A stretch of 53,955 bases of DNA from Methanomicrobiales archaeon (GTDB taxonomy: Archaea > Halobacteriota > Methanomicrobia > Methanomicrobiales > JACTUA01): contig JASEFH010000018.1 of NCBI GenBank assembly GCA_030019205.1, positions 1 through 53,955 of the forward strand. The letters are read 5' to 3'. Shown piece by piece: positions 34,642-44,452 of the stretch. The stretch's first letter is position 1; every line of letters begins with the position of its first letter. Made by a program: the position numbers and the translations under genes. The notes beneath the pieces were generated by a model. It was not told the origin of the DNA, made no database searches, and saw nothing but the letters and a program-made list of their open reading frames with translations.

Positions 34642-35328
34642 TCACCTGATCATTTTCCTGATTTGTTCAACCAGTTCGCCCCGAATCGTGGCATTCCGGT
34701 CTCCTCCGCAGACCATGCCCCGCGCACCGACGATATCGGGGCATATGCGATTCAGGGCGGGTATGTTCTCGATCTTGAAACCGCCTGCAAGAGCGGTCTT
34801 CAAGCCCAGTTCGCGGTTCTTCTCCACGAAAGCGGTGAAGGTGGCCTCGTCCATGAACTCGAACGCGCTCCTGCCGTCTTTTATGCCGGTATCCGTCATG
34901 GCCACGTCGGCTCCGCCCTCCGCGGCGAGCGCGGAGATCTCCATGGGCGAGATGGTCCCAAGCCTGGCGTAATCGGCATAGCCGGCAATAACCACGAGTT
35001 TCTCGGGATATTCCTCCTTGACCGCCCGCACCACGGCCTGGATCACCTCGCGGGCCCGGTCCTGCCCGTCGAACATCAGGCCGATCTTGATATAGTCGGC
35101 GCCGGCGCATGCGGCTCCGTACGCTGCAAGCGCTGCCCCGCCTGGTTTGTAGTCGAAGTCGCCGATGGCGGCGCTCACCGGTTTCGATGTCAGAGACTTG
35201 ATGGACCTGATCACCCAGGGAAAGTTGGCACCAAGAGACCCCTCGGAGGGTTTTTTTACGTCGATGATGTCTGCAGAAAGAGATTGGTGCGCTTCTTCGA
35301 TACTGCGCGGGCTGACCAGCAACTTCAT
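34642..35328 (-). CDS. mfnB: (5-formylfuran-3-yl)methyl phosphate synthase
   Basis: 228 residues. 'MKLLVSPRSIEEAHQSLSAD', the Schiff-base/phosphate region 'IIDVKKPSEGSLGANFPWVI', 'GADYIKIGLMFDGQDRA', 'TDTGIKDGRSAFEFMD' and 'GARGMVCGGDRNATIRGELV' match MfnB. It makes 4-(hydroxymethyl)-2-furancarboxaldehyde phosphate from two glyceraldehyde 3-phosphate, the first step to the furan of methanofuran. This gene is a methanogen/methylotroph marker. It is transcribed with guaB downstream. Confidence 0.95.
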   Translation of the reverse strand: MKLLVSPRSIEEAHQSLSADIIDVKKPSEGSLGANFPWVIRSIKSLTSKPVSAAIGDFDYKPGGAALAAYGAACAGADYIKIGLMFDGQDRAREVIQAVVRAVKEEYPEKLVVIAGYADYARLGTISPMEISALAAEGGADVAMTDTGIKDGRSAFEFMDEATFTAFVEKNRELGLKTALAGGFKIENIPALNRICPDIVGARGMVCGGDRNATIRGELVEQIRKMIR

Positions 35329-35570
35329 GCATCATGTATGGTTCTTTAGACTGATTAGGATTACGGTATCGGACAATTCACCCTCATTTCTCCATTCTGC
35401 CGGAGCATGAGGGATGGTTTGGGAGAATTCCATTCGCCCGAGGCTCTCAATAGGATTCGATGTGGATTCAGGGTCCCACGGCATGCGGGCAACCTGCGGC
35501 GGCTGGGGATCCGGATCCATGGGGTCCCGTTTGTGCGGTATTTATCCCTCCGCAGGAGGGATCTGGTACC
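35329..35570. other. Divergent intergenic region
   Basis: Promoter region between mfnB (minus) and the HisA-like gene (plus). GGTATTTATCC at 35537-35547 is a TATA candidate for the plus-strand gene; AGGAGGG follows at 35554-35560. No gene seen. Confidence 0.5.
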
Positions 35571-36242
35571 ATGGATCTGATCCTGGCGATGGATCTCATG
35601 CAGGGAAAAGTGGTGCATGGGGTGCGGGGCGAACGGTCCAGCTACCTTCCCCTGACCTGGGGTCTGGTCTCCACCGCCGATCCGATCGCCCACGTCCACC
35701 ATATCGCGCCGCGGTTCCTGTACATCGCCGACCTGGATCGCATCATGGGAACGGGGAGCCACGACAGGGAGATCGAGTCCTGCGTGCGGCTGGTAGAGCG
35801 GTGCTTTCTGGATCGAGGAGTTCGCTCGACAGCGGATTGTCTCCAGATGGCAGGTGTGATCAACGTCGTCGGGACCGAGACGGGAGGACGGGATCTCGGT
35901 CGGTACACCGGAGGCTACCTGAGCATCGATCACCGGGACGGCAGGGTGATCCCCTGCGGCTGGACACCGGCCGCTGTGCTGGGCCGTGCAGGAGCCTGGG
36001 CGTTCGATGGCTGCATCCTCCTGAACATCGGGGCTGTCGGAACGGAGCGCGGCCTGGACCGTGCTGAGCTCGGGGAGCTGCGGTCGGCCTATCGGGGGCG
36101 GCTGATTTACGGGGGAGGTGTCAGGGCGGAGCGCGATCTCGATCTGCTGGAGGATCTGGGATTCGATGGGGCGATCGTCGCCACTGCGGTGCACCGCGGC
36201 GCGATCCCGCTGGCATCGATCCGGAGAGGAATATGGTCCTGA
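35571..36242 (+). CDS. HisA-like TIM-barrel protein (COG1411)
   Basis: 223 residues from ATG 35571 ('MDLILAMDLMQGKVVHGVRG'), similar to HisA/HisF ('DL..GKVV.GV.G', 'LYIADLDRIMGTG', 'RLIYGGGVRAERDLDLLEDL', 'GFDGAIVATAVHRGAI'). It belongs to the archaeal HisA-related group whose reaction is not established. True hisA members carry a fuller substrate-binding set than seen here, so I do not call it HisA. It overlaps tmk by 10 bases, indicating co-translation. Confidence 0.8.
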   Translation: MDLILAMDLMQGKVVHGVRGERSSYLPLTWGLVSTADPIAHVHHIAPRFLYIADLDRIMGTGSHDREIESCVRLVERCFLDRGVRSTADCLQMAGVINVVGTETGGRDLGRYTGGYLSIDHRDGRVIPCGWTPAAVLGRAGAWAFDGCILLNIGAVGTERGLDRAELGELRSAYRGRLIYGGGVRAERDLDLLEDLGFDGAIVATAVHRGAIPLASIRRGIWS

Positions 36243-36838
36243 TCACCATCGAAGGCATCGACGGGAGCGGCAAGAGCACGCTTCTCGCATCGCTGCGTCG
36301 ATCCCTGGCTGACCTCGATCCGGTATTCACCCGCGAACCCGGTGCCACCTGGGTGGGCGATGCGGTGCGGAGGGCCGTCGCCGAGAAGCTGGATCCGATG
36401 ACCGAGGCGCTTCTCTTCGCCGCCGACCATGCGGCCCACGTGGCGGCAGTCGTGCGACCGGCCCTCCGGGAGAGGAGGGTGATCATCTCCGACCGGTACA
36501 CCGACAGCCGCTACGCCTACCAGTCCGTCACGCTGGAGGGGGTGATACCGCGGCCCCTCCGATGGCTGCAGAACCTGCACGAGGGCTGGACGATCCCCCC
36601 GGACAGGACTTTCCTCCTCGTCCTCCCCGTCGAAGCCGCACTCTCCCGCCTGAAAGATCCCGGGGAGCGGGAGCACTTCGAGATGCGTGAAGTGCTCGAA
36701 CGTGTCCAGCGTAACTACATCGCGCTCGCCGAAGAGGAGCCGGCACGATTCGTCGTCGTCGATGCCTGCAAGGGGTTGGAGGAGATCCACGATTTCGTAG
36801 CAGAGGAGATCCGAAGGATCGCCGTGCGGGGTAAATAG
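36233..36838 (+). CDS. tmk: Thymidylate kinase
   Basis: 201 residues. P-loop 'GIDGSGKST' (8-16), the DR(Y/H)-type motif 'IISDRYTDSRYAYQS', a lid region around 'LSRLKDPGEREHFEM' and 'RVQRNYIALAEE'. Phosphorylates dTMP to dTDP. GGAGAGG precedes the ATG at 36233, inside the end of the HisA-like gene. Confidence 0.95.
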   Translation: MVLITIEGIDGSGKSTLLASLRRSLADLDPVFTREPGATWVGDAVRRAVAEKLDPMTEALLFAADHAAHVAAVVRPALRERRVIISDRYTDSRYAYQSVTLEGVIPRPLRWLQNLHEGWTIPPDRTFLLVLPVEAALSRLKDPGEREHFEMREVLERVQRNYIALAEEEPARFVVVDACKGLEEIHDFVAEEIRRIAVRGK

Positions 36839-36884
36839 GGCACCCTCGTTGGACGATGGGGGGTCAAACAGGGAGCGCGGGCCG

Positions 36885-37076
36885 TCAGCCGCTCGTCTCC
36901 GCGTCCCAGCAGAGCCCCTGCAGCCGGTCTTCAGCCCGCTTCATGGCGTCGTGGCTCTCTGCAACGAGAGCGATCACCTCCTCGAGGTCGTCGCACCTCT
37001 CCTCCACCAGCCGGGCCAGGAGCTCGCTGATCAGTCTGCGGACGTTCTCCGCGCTCTCCCTGTAGAATCGGTTCAT
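36885..37076 (-). CDS. Small helical hypothetical protein
   Basis: 63 residues from ATG 37076: 'MNRFYRESAENVRRLISELL', 'ARLVEERCDDLEEVIALVAE', then 'SHDAMKRAEDRLQGLCWD'. All-helical, with two cysteines. A TATA box CTTTTATATTAC (37097-37108, minus) is 26-27 bases before the ATG, the spacing of a leaderless gene, which favours this start and supports expression. No known family. Confidence 0.65.
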   Translation of the reverse strand: MNRFYRESAENVRRLISELLARLVEERCDDLEEVIALVAESHDAMKRAEDRLQGLCWDAETSG

Positions 37077-37096
37077 GCCGGGAGGCTCCCCGTAAT

Positions 37097-37108
37097 GTAA
37101 TATAAAAG
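37097..37108 (-). promoter_or_regulatory. TATA box of the 63-residue gene
   Basis: Minus-strand CTTTTATATTAC, centred 26-27 bases upstream of ATG 37076; implies transcription starting at the A of the start codon. Confidence 0.6.
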
Positions 37109-37806
37109 TATCCGGGTCTCCCGGGGACGGCGGGAGATCTGCGTTCTCTCCCCACCGCAACCGATCGACTGGTTCGGGAGTGGGCGATCCCCGGCACCGG
37201 GAGCCCATCTCCCCCGTGTTATGCAATCCGCACCCCCTGGTTGTGCCGACGGTTGCAGGAATCGGAATCCGGTCTGGGCTGCAGGAATGCGAATATCGCG
37301 GGAGATAGCAAAGCCTGACGGGGGAGCGATTGCCTTCCTTCGGTTCGGGGATGCGTCGCGGGCATCGCCATCGCCTTCGCGTCGCTGCATCGAAGTCTTC
37401 CCTCTTGCGGGGAAAATGTCGTATCGATGGATGCGTTCCCTCCTCGTCGGATCTCCCCTCGGCCACCTAGCGCAGGGACGGGGGCACGGGTTCTCCAGTG
37501 GTATGGCATGACGGGCAGTGATCTCTTCCATGCCGTGAGCAGGGCTATACCACCAGCATGTGCCCCAATTGGGGAACAGGATCGGAACAGCGGTCGGAAA
37601 GACGCCATTCACCCGGCAGGGGAATGCTATGCTCCGATAACGATTACCACGGGTACGGGTTGCAGGGAATTCGGCCGCACCGAAACTCCCCATCGATCAA
37701 CCTCACTCTAGAAATGCTGCGGGAATTCTTGCGACGTGAAGCGGAACGGTCCTGGAGTCTTCGCATCCAGCGATACAGCGCTCTTCCGCTCCTCTCCTCC
37801 GTGTCT
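37109..37806. other. Intergenic, no credible gene
   Basis: About 700 bases between the small gene's promoter and the 3' end of valS. Frames on both strands look like shadows. No RNA gene recognised. Confidence 0.5.
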
Positions 37807-40407
37807 CTACCCCCTCTCCACCGTGACGATGATGCCGTCCAGGGTGAGTACGTCCACGCGCTTCCCCTCCACCTGGTAGGTGAACTCCGGTGCGAAGGCG
37901 TCGGGGGGGATCGGCACATCTTCGCCGTCCAGGCTGACTGTCTCGGGCGGACTGAGCAGCTGTTCGGGCGGAAGAGCCCGAATCGCCTGCATGAATGCCG
38001 GAGCTTTCTTCCGGAGGGTTTTGCCCACGACCGCCATATTGAACCTGACGTCGCCGACCGTCCGTTCCAGCCGCGGTTCTCCGCTGCGGAACTGCACCTC
38101 CGCGTTCAGCGCACGGGAGGCGTCGCCGCCGTCATCGATAACGCCAGGCGCATACACAGTCACTCGCCCGAGCGGGGCGTTCAGTGCCATGCCCCGGTCG
38201 TGTTTGAAACGGCGGATCTCCGAGACCACCTTTGCCAGGATCTCCCCGTCGCGGGCGGCATCGTGATCGTCAAAGGAGAGGTTCACCCAGGACTGGGCGT
38301 GGACGCTCCCGCTGCCCCCCTCCCGGAGGTGATGGTAGCTCTCCTCGGCGAAGTGGGGCATGAAGGGGGCGAGCATACGGAAGAGGGCGTCAAGCGTGAT
38401 GTCGAGAGCGCGGCAGGCGCTGTCCCGCCCCCCGCCATCCCCGTAGAGCCGTCCCTTCACGAGCTCGATGTAGTTGTCGGCGAGCACGTTCCAGGCGAAG
38501 TCCCTCAGTTCGCGGAGCGCCAGATCGAACTGGTAGGTGTCCATCGCCAGCGTCACGCGGTCCACCGTATTCGAGAGCCGCACAAGCAGCCATCGATCCG
38601 CCAGATCAGTCACCCGGGCATCCCGGTTCCACTCCCGCGCCAGCTGCTGCAGCGAGAATCGGGTGATGTTCCAGAGCTTGGTCTGGAAGCGCGAGGCCGC
38701 GACCACGTCGTTCCAGTTGAACATGATGTCGGAACCCGTCGCCGCCCCGAGGGCTGACCACTGGCGGAACGCGTCGGCGCCGTACTTCTCCAGGATCTCC
38801 TCGGGAGCGATGATGTTCCCGCGGCTCTTGCTCATCTTGAATCCGTCCTCCCCGAGCACCATGCCGTTGACCAGGATGGCATCCCACGGACGGACGCCTG
38901 TGAGCGCGACGGAGCGGAGGATGGTGTAGAACGCCCAGGTGCGGATGATGTCGTGCCCCTGCGGGCGGAGCTGGGCGGGGTAGAAGGGCGGGGCGTCGGG
39001 ACCCCCGTCCCAGCCGGTCACGTTCAGGGCCGAGATGGAGGAGTCCATCCAGGTGTCCAGGACGTCCTCCTCCCCGACGAATTCCCGGGAGCCGCAGTTC
39101 GGGCAGGGATCCCGGGGCTGCTCCAGAGTGGGATCGACGGGCAGGCGGTCGTAGCTCGGGACGACCATCGCACTGCAGCGGCGGCAGAACCAGACCGGAA
39201 TCGGGGTGGCAAAGATGCGCTGCCGCGAGATGCACCAGTCCCACTCCATGGACTTCACCCAGTTCTCCAGGCGGGTCAGCATGTGATCCGGCGTCCAGCA
39301 GACCTCCCGCGCCGCCTGCAGGATCTCTTCGGGGCGGATGGCGATGAACCACTGGCGCTCGCTCAGGATCTCGATCGGGGTCTTGCACCGCCAGCAGACC
39401 CCCACCCGCTGCTCCAGGGTCTCCTGCCTCTTGAGGATCCCCTTCTCCTTCATATCCCGCAGGATGCTCTCCCGGCACTCCTTCACGCTCATCCCGGCGT
39501 ACGGTCCCGCGATCTGCGTCATCCTTCCCGCGCGGTCGATCGCCTTGCGGAGCGGGAGGGCGTGCTGTTTCCACCAGTGCACGTCCTGCTTGTCCCCGAA
39601 GGTGCAGATCATCACCGCCCCGGAACCGAACGCGGGATCGACCGCCTCGTCCTGCAACACCGGCACCTCATGGCAGAAGAAGGGGACGCGGAGGGTCCTG
39701 CCCGCCAGGTCCCGGAAACGCTCGTCCGCGGGGTGAACGGCGACGGCGGTGCAGGCGGCGAGCAGCTCCGGACGCGTGGTGGCGATCTCCACTCCGCCGA
39801 AGTCAAAGTAGGTGAGGACCGTGCTCCGCGGAACGTAGGCGACCTCTGCGAAGGCGATCGCGGTCTCGCAGCGGGTGCAGTAGTTCACCGGGTGCTCCGT
39901 CTGGTAGATGTAGTTCTTCGCCAGCATCCGCAGGAACGAGGCCTGGGTCTTGCGGTAGTACTCGGGGCGCATGGTGATGTACTCGTGGCTCCAGTCGATG
40001 GAGTACCCCAGCCTCCGCAGCGTCTGCCGCATCAGTTCGATGTTCTTCTCCGTCAGATCGCGGCACATCTGGCGGAACCGCTCCCGCGGCACATCGTTCT
40101 TCGTGATGCCGTGGATCTCCTCCACCTTCACCTCCGTGGGGAGGCCGTGGCAGTCCCATCCCTGCGGGAACATGACGTTGTAGCCCTGCATCCTGCGGTA
40201 GCGGGCGACGAAATCGATGTAGCACCAGTTCAGAGCATTGCCGATATGGAAGTTGCCGGTCGGGTAGGGCGGCGGGGTATCGATGATGAAGCGTGGTGCA
40301 TCCGAGCGGGGATCGAAAAAGTTGTCCTCGTCCTTCCATGTCTCCTGCCAGCGCCTCTCGACCTCGGCGAAGTCATAGTGCTTGGGAAGTTCCTGTTGCA
40401 CAACCAT
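37807..40407 (-). CDS. valS: Valyl-tRNA synthetase
   Basis: 866 residues. Class I motifs: HIGH-type '[14 protein letters not shown]' (HIGN, 54-57) and '[17 protein letters not shown]' (KMSKS). Valine-specific context: '[15 protein letters not shown]', CP1 editing domain with '[20 protein letters not shown]', and '[20 protein letters not shown]'. Zinc-type cysteines occur in '[10 protein letters not shown]' and 'CRRCSAM...CPNCGSREF'. The short form lacks the long bacterial C-terminal coiled coil. The TATA region at 40423-40440 predicts a very short leader. Confidence 0.96.
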   Translation of the reverse strand: MVVQQELPKHYDFAEVERRWQETWKDEDNFFDPRSDAPRFIIDTPPPYPTGNFHIGNALNWCYIDFVARYRRMQGYNVMFPQGWDCHGLPTEVKVEEIHGITKNDVPRERFRQMCRDLTEKNIELMRQTLRRLGYSIDWSHEYITMRPEYYRKTQASFLRMLAKNYIYQTEHPVNYCTRCETAIAFAEVAYVPRSTVLTYFDFGGVEIATTRPELLAACTAVAVHPADERFRDLAGRTLRVPFFCHEVPVLQDEAVDPAFGSGAVMICTFGDKQDVHWWKQHALPLRKAIDRAGRMTQIAGPYAGMSVKECRESILRDMKEKGILKRQETLEQRVGVCWRCKTPIEILSERQWFIAIRPEEILQAAREVCWTPDHMLTRLENWVKSMEWDWCISRQRIFATPIPVWFCRRCSAMVVPSYDRLPVDPTLEQPRDPCPNCGSREFVGEEDVLDTWMDSSISALNVTGWDGGPDAPPFYPAQLRPQGHDIIRTWAFYTILRSVALTGVRPWDAILVNGMVLGEDGFKMSKSRGNIIAPEEILEKYGADAFRQWSALGAATGSDIMFNWNDVVAASRFQTKLWNITRFSLQQLAREWNRDARVTDLADRWLLVRLSNTVDRVTLAMDTYQFDLALRELRDFAWNVLADNYIELVKGRLYGDGGGRDSACRALDITLDALFRMLAPFMPHFAEESYHHLREGGSGSVHAQSWVNLSFDDHDAARDGEILAKVVSEIRRFKHDRGMALNAPLGRVTVYAPGVIDDGGDASRALNAEVQFRSGEPRLERTVGDVRFNMAVVGKTLRKKAPAFMQAIRALPPEQLLSPPETVSLDGEDVPIPPDAFAPEFTYQVEGKRVDVLTLDGIIVTVERG

Positions 40408-40422
40408 TTTTTAGCTCTCTGC

Positions 40423-40440
40423 TATTAAATATCATATACT
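40423..40440 (-). promoter_or_regulatory. TATA region of valS
   Basis: AGTATATGATATTTAATAGC on the minus strand has two overlapping TATA-like boxes, the distal one about 30 bases before ATG 40407. Confidence 0.55.
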
Positions 40441-40563
40441 GATCGCATCGGATCCGGCCATATCGCGGGATTGCGCGCGAAAATGCATGTATTTCCCCGT
40501 ACTGCCCTTCACGGCGCACAGGTGAAAAGTTCTTTTCACGGCAGCGCCAATGCTTTATGCACC

Positions 40564-41757
40564 ATGCGGGATCCGGGGATATGGCTGGCGACTCTGCTGA
40601 CCGCGATCGGCGTCGTTATCGCTCCCGCCATCCAGCCTCCGTGGGTGCTGGCCCTTCTTGTGCTCTTCTTCTCGATGATCCTCTACATGATTCCGGGAAC
40701 GCGCTACGTCTCCTTCGCCCTGATCGTGATCGCCTTCCTGTACGGCGCGGGGCTCCTGCCGCTGTTCGTCTTTGTCAGCACCCTCGCCATCCTGGTGGTG
40801 GGCGAGGTCGCGTTCCGGAGCCTGAAGGACAGGATCAACCCCTACGCCACCTTCCTGGCTGCCGCGTCGGGCAGCCTGCTCCTGGTCTGGCTCCATATCA
40901 AGGACGGCACCCCGCTGATCGCGCTGATGGGAATCCTGGTTGCCGTGATGCTGAAGTCCGCCCTGAAAGACCGCGAGGATACCCTGATGATCGAGGGGCT
41001 TGCGGTCGCGATGACGATGTACCTCTTCTACGAGATCAACTACCAGGTCACCCTCACCATCCTGCTGGCAGCCGTCCTGATCGCGTTCACATTCGGGTTC
41101 TTCTCCTACCGCACCCGGACCGCCGACATGAGCGGCCTCTTCTCCGGTGCGCTGGTGGGCACCATCCTGATCGTCTTCACCCAGGACATCCGCTGGTTCC
41201 TGATCATGCTCACCTTCTTTATCCTGGGCTCTGCCGCCACGCGCTACAAGTTCGATTACAAATCCTCCCTGGGCGTCGCAGAGTCCCACCGGGGCGTGCG
41301 GGGCTACCACAACGTCTTCGCCAACGGCATGGTCGCGGTCGCCGCCGCCGTTCTCTACGGAATCAGCGGGCATCCCATGTTCATCGCCCTCTTCATGGGG
41401 AGCGTGGCCACCGCCGCCGCGGACACGGTGGCCGGCGAGATCGGCATGACCGCCAGCAACCCCGTTCTCATTACCACGCTCGAACGGGTTCCGAAGGGAA
41501 CGAACGGCGGTGTCACCCTCGTGGGAACCCTGGCAGCACTCGGCGCCTCGGTGATCGTGGTGGCCACGGGGTTCTTGATGGGCGTGATCGACCTTCCCAT
41601 GATGCTGGTCTGCGGCGCAGCGGGGTTTTTGGGGACGCACGTGGACAGCGTCGTCGGGGCAACCCTGGAAAACAGGGGGGTGATCGGGAACATGGGCACC
41701 AACTTCATCGCCACGCTCTCCGGCGGGTTATTCTCGATGCTCTTCTTTGTCTTCTAG
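40564..41757 (+). CDS. DUF92/TIGR00297 integral membrane protein
   Basis: 397 residues from ATG 40564, about ten membrane helices. The C-terminal half carries the family core: 'FANGMVAVAAAVLYGISG', 'ATAAADTVAGEIGMT', 'LITTLERVPKGTNGGVTLVG' and 'GTHVDSVVGATLENRGVIG'. Related to CTP-dependent phytol/dolichol kinase-like proteins; in archaea the substrate is unknown, probably an isoprenoid. Its stop directly abuts the stop of the minus-strand membrane gene (41757/41758). Confidence 0.88.
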   Translation: MRDPGIWLATLLTAIGVVIAPAIQPPWVLALLVLFFSMILYMIPGTRYVSFALIVIAFLYGAGLLPLFVFVSTLAILVVGEVAFRSLKDRINPYATFLAAASGSLLLVWLHIKDGTPLIALMGILVAVMLKSALKDREDTLMIEGLAVAMTMYLFYEINYQVTLTILLAAVLIAFTFGFFSYRTRTADMSGLFSGALVGTILIVFTQDIRWFLIMLTFFILGSAATRYKFDYKSSLGVAESHRGVRGYHNVFANGMVAVAAAVLYGISGHPMFIALFMGSVATAAADTVAGEIGMTASNPVLITTLERVPKGTNGGVTLVGTLAALGASVIVVATGFLMGVIDLPMMLVCGAAGFLGTHVDSVVGATLENRGVIGNMGTNFIATLSGGLFSMLFFVF

Positions 41758-42594
41758 TCAGTACTTGTACCATCTCCCTTTCTCGTCGAACTCCCCCTGC
41801 ATCGGCGGCTGCTCGCCCGCGTGATGCCGGAAGAGGCTGGCCTTGTAGGCGGTGAACAGGGTCACCATCAGGGTGAGGTAGGCGAGGGAGAGCAGTGCGG
41901 TGATCCAGATCCCTTCGGGCCCGATGAGAGCGAGGAGCTCCTGCGCCGTGAGGGACTGGGCTTCCGTTGCGCTCATCCCGAGCATCGGCTCCAGCTTCGG
42001 CATCAGGAGGAGGGTCCAGAGGAAGAGTACCGGGAACCCCGCCCCGATCAGGATCAGGATGCTGACGACCCAGAAAACGGCCACGGGAACCGCGTTCCGG
42101 AGCACGAACTCCACGCTGCGGCGGATGGAGTCGAATACCTTCCTCTCCTCGAATATGGCCGCTGTATCGTAGAAGAACGCGAAGAAGGCGATGGGTATCG
42201 TGACGCCCAGGCTGATGTACGAGATCGTTCCCAGTTCAGGGGGAATCCCGATCAGGATCAGTGGGATGAACACCAGGAACATGGTCGCAATGGAGGCAAA
42301 GACCACGACAAGCAGGGGCAGGAGGATCCGGAAGTAGTTGCGGGTCCCTTGGCTGAGGAATGTGGAGAGGCGGGCATCGTTCTCACGGATGACACCGTAA
42401 GCCCCTCCTATGAGGAGAGGCAGGACGATCAGCTGCAGGACCCAGAGGCGCTCGACGATGAATCTGTCCAGATAGAGCTGGGCCAGGAGATCCCCCGCGA
42501 TCAGCAGTCCTGCGGCCAGACCGACCAGCCACAGCACCGGCAGTTTCGCGATGGTGCCCAGCGCATCCTTCAGCGGCTCGAGCACGCCGATCAC
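41758..42594 (-). CDS. Polytopic membrane protein, hypothetical
   Basis: 278 residues from GTG 42594, about six hydrophobic segments ('LPVLWLVGLAAGLLIAGDLL', 'LLPLLVVVFASIATMFLVFI', 'PVAVFWVVSILILIGAGFP' and others). Soluble loop 'FEERKVFDSIRRSVEFVLRN' and C-terminal 'QPPMQGEFDEKGRWYKY' resemble the archaeal DUF7847/DUF4013-style membrane family; this assignment is tentative. The GTGA overlap with the upstream PK-C-like gene fixes the start and implies co-translation. Confidence 0.8.
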   Translation of the reverse strand: MIGVLEPLKDALGTIAKLPVLWLVGLAAGLLIAGDLLAQLYLDRFIVERLWVLQLIVLPLLIGGAYGVIRENDARLSTFLSQGTRNYFRILLPLLVVVFASIATMFLVFIPLILIGIPPELGTISYISLGVTIPIAFFAFFYDTAAIFEERKVFDSIRRSVEFVLRNAVPVAVFWVVSILILIGAGFPVLFLWTLLLMPKLEPMLGMSATEAQSLTAQELLALIGPEGIWITALLSLAYLTLMVTLFTAYKASLFRHHAGEQPPMQGEFDEKGRWYKY

Positions 42595-43181
42595 CGGTTC
42601 CTGGGCATCGCCACGATCTCCCGCACCTGGAGATCGAAGAACGATGCCGTGTGCGAAGGTCTGATGACGCAGACCGTATCGGCACCGCTCATGGTGCCCC
42701 CGGCCGCGATCACCTCGTCCTGAACGCCGATCGCTCCCTGATCCGCCGCGATCAGGACGCACTCCACCGCCACCTTCAGCCCCACCGCGACGGTGCGCCG
42801 CAGCACCTCGGCGACGGCTTCGGTGCGGGAGCCCCCTCCGACCCTGGGGGATCGGGAGAAGGCCCGCTCGAGCCCGGAGAGCGCATGCGTTCCGGTCACG
42901 ATCCGGGCACCCCGTTCACGGAGTTCCTGCTCCGCCTCCCGCGAAAACTCCCAGACGCCCGGTTCGGAGAAGCCCACCGCGTGGGTGACGACGACCAGGT
43001 GCAGATCCCTCCCCTGCGTGGCCGCGAGGAAGGCAAGAGCCGTCGCGCCGCTGGTGCTCGCCACGACGATGGTCCTGATACCGAGCTCCCCGGCCCGCTC
43101 TACGGCAAACCTGGCCGCATCCTCCGTGTTCGCCGGCCCGGGCCTGTCGAAATAGTAGATATTTTTCGCAACGAAACTCAT
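42591..43181 (-). CDS. Pyruvate kinase C-terminal-like domain protein
   Basis: 196 residues: 'NIYYFDRPGPANTEDAARFA', 'GIRTIVVASTSGATALAFLA', 'LHLVVVTHAVGFSEPGVWEF', 'GTHALSGLERAFSR' and 'AAGGTMSGADTVCVIRPSHT'. This is the stand-alone PK alpha/beta domain family (COG1751), without a catalytic barrel. The domain of pyruvate kinase binds allosteric effectors, so a sensing role is possible but unproven. First of a two-gene operon with a membrane protein. TTTATTAAAATG upstream (43187-43198) is a divergent AT-rich promoter shared with the YchF gene. Confidence 0.85.
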   Translation of the reverse strand: MSFVAKNIYYFDRPGPANTEDAARFAVERAGELGIRTIVVASTSGATALAFLAATQGRDLHLVVVTHAVGFSEPGVWEFSREAEQELRERGARIVTGTHALSGLERAFSRSPRVGGGSRTEAVAEVLRRTVAVGLKVAVECVLIAADQGAIGVQDEVIAAGGTMSGADTVCVIRPSHTASFFDLQVREIVAMPRNR

Positions 43182-43285
43182 GTAAACATTTTAATAAACT
43201 GCCAGTGAAAAAACTTGTCAAGTCGTCCCGGATCCGGCAGATCCCCCGCCGATGCATCCGGGAAGGAGAATTCGAGGAGACTGCG

Positions 43286-44452
43286 ATGATCACTCTGGCG
43301 CTGGCAGGCAAACCCAACAGCGGCAAATCGACCTTCTTCAAGGCCGCGACCCTCGCAGAGGTGGAGATTGCCGACTACCCGTTCACCACCATCGATGCCA
43401 ACCACGGTGTCGCATACGTGCGGACAGCCTGCCCCTGCAGGGAGCTGAACCTCGCCTGCGGAAACTGCCGTGACGGGGTGCGGTTCATTCCCGTCGGGCT
43501 GGTGGACGTGGCCGGGCTGGTGCCGGAAGCGCACAAGGGGCGCGGGCTCGGGAACCAGTTCCTGGATCACCTGCGGGAGGCGGAGGCGATCCTCCACATC
43601 GTGGACGCGAGCGGCAGCACGGATGCCGAGGGGAATCCCCTCTCCCCCGGCTCCCATGATCCAAGGAAGGACATCGCCTTTCTGGAGTTCGAGATGACCA
43701 TGTGGATGTACGGCATCCTGGACAAACACTGGGCGAAACTCCAGAGAATGGCGCAGGCAAAGACATTCTCTCTCAGCAGAGCGATCGCGGAGGTCTTCGC
43801 CGGTCTCGGGATCACGCTCGATCACGTGCATGCGGCGGAGGAGGGGCAAAGCGGCGATCTCTCCCGCGCCAGCACCGAGGAGAGGATCGCGTTCTGCCGC
43901 CGGCTCCTGGCCGCGAGCAAACCCATGCTCGTTGTGGCAAACAAGGTGGATCAGGCTCCCGAGGAGTTCATCGCGGCGCTCACCGCGGAAGGCGCGATCG
44001 CTGCCAGCGCAGCGAGCGAACTCGCCCTCCGCAAGGCGGCGGGCGCAAACCTGATCCACTACATCCCCGGCGACGCGTCGTTCCGGCCACTGCAGGAGGC
44101 GGCGCTCACACCCGCCCAGAGGGGCGGGCTCGCGAAGATCGCGGAGGTGATGCGGAGATGGCAGGGCACCGGGGTCCAGCGCGCCCTTGATACTGCGGTC
44201 TTCGAGCTGCTGGCCAGGATCGTGGTGTACCCCGTGGAGGACGAGCACCGCTTCTCGGACAGTCAGGGCCGCGTCCTGCCGGACGCGTTCCTCATGAGGC
44301 GCGGCTCCACGCCCCGCGACCTGGCGTTCCAGGTACACAGCGATATCGGCGAAGGTTTCCTGTACGCGATCGACGCCAGGAGCCGGATGCGCATCAAGGA
44401 GAACCATATCCTGAAGCACGGGGACATCATCAAGATCGTGAGCACGCGCTGA
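43286..44452 (+). CDS. OBG-type YchF-family GTPase/ATPase with TGS domain
   Basis: 388 residues from ATG 43286, which follows GAGGAGACTGCG. P-loop 'GKPNSGKST' (8-16), switch 'DYPFTTIDAN', the archaeal cysteine insert 'ACPCRELNLACGNC', G3 'VDVAGLVPEAHKGRGLGNQF', G4 'VANKVD', and a C-terminal TGS domain ending 'MRIKENHILKHGDIIKI'. YchF proteins bind ribosomes and hydrolyse ATP or GTP. The cysteine insert is characteristic of archaeal members and could be redox-active. Starts from the promoter region shared with the PK-C-like gene. Confidence 0.93.
   Translation: MITLALAGKPNSGKSTFFKAATLAEVEIADYPFTTIDANHGVAYVRTACPCRELNLACGNCRDGVRFIPVGLVDVAGLVPEAHKGRGLGNQFLDHLREAEAILHIVDASGSTDAEGNPLSPGSHDPRKDIAFLEFEMTMWMYGILDKHWAKLQRMAQAKTFSLSRAIAEVFAGLGITLDHVHAAEEGQSGDLSRASTEERIAFCRRLLAASKPMLVVANKVDQAPEEFIAALTAEGAIAASAASELALRKAAGANLIHYIPGDASFRPLQEAALTPAQRGGLAKIAEVMRRWQGTGVQRALDTAVFELLARIVVYPVEDEHRFSDSQGRVLPDAFLMRRGSTPRDLAFQVHSDIGEGFLYAIDARSRMRIKENHILKHGDIIKIVSTR

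Noticed and set aside
38953-40428. 491-residue plus-strand frame
   Set aside because: It is the exact antisense shadow of valS, which has full class I synthetase motifs.
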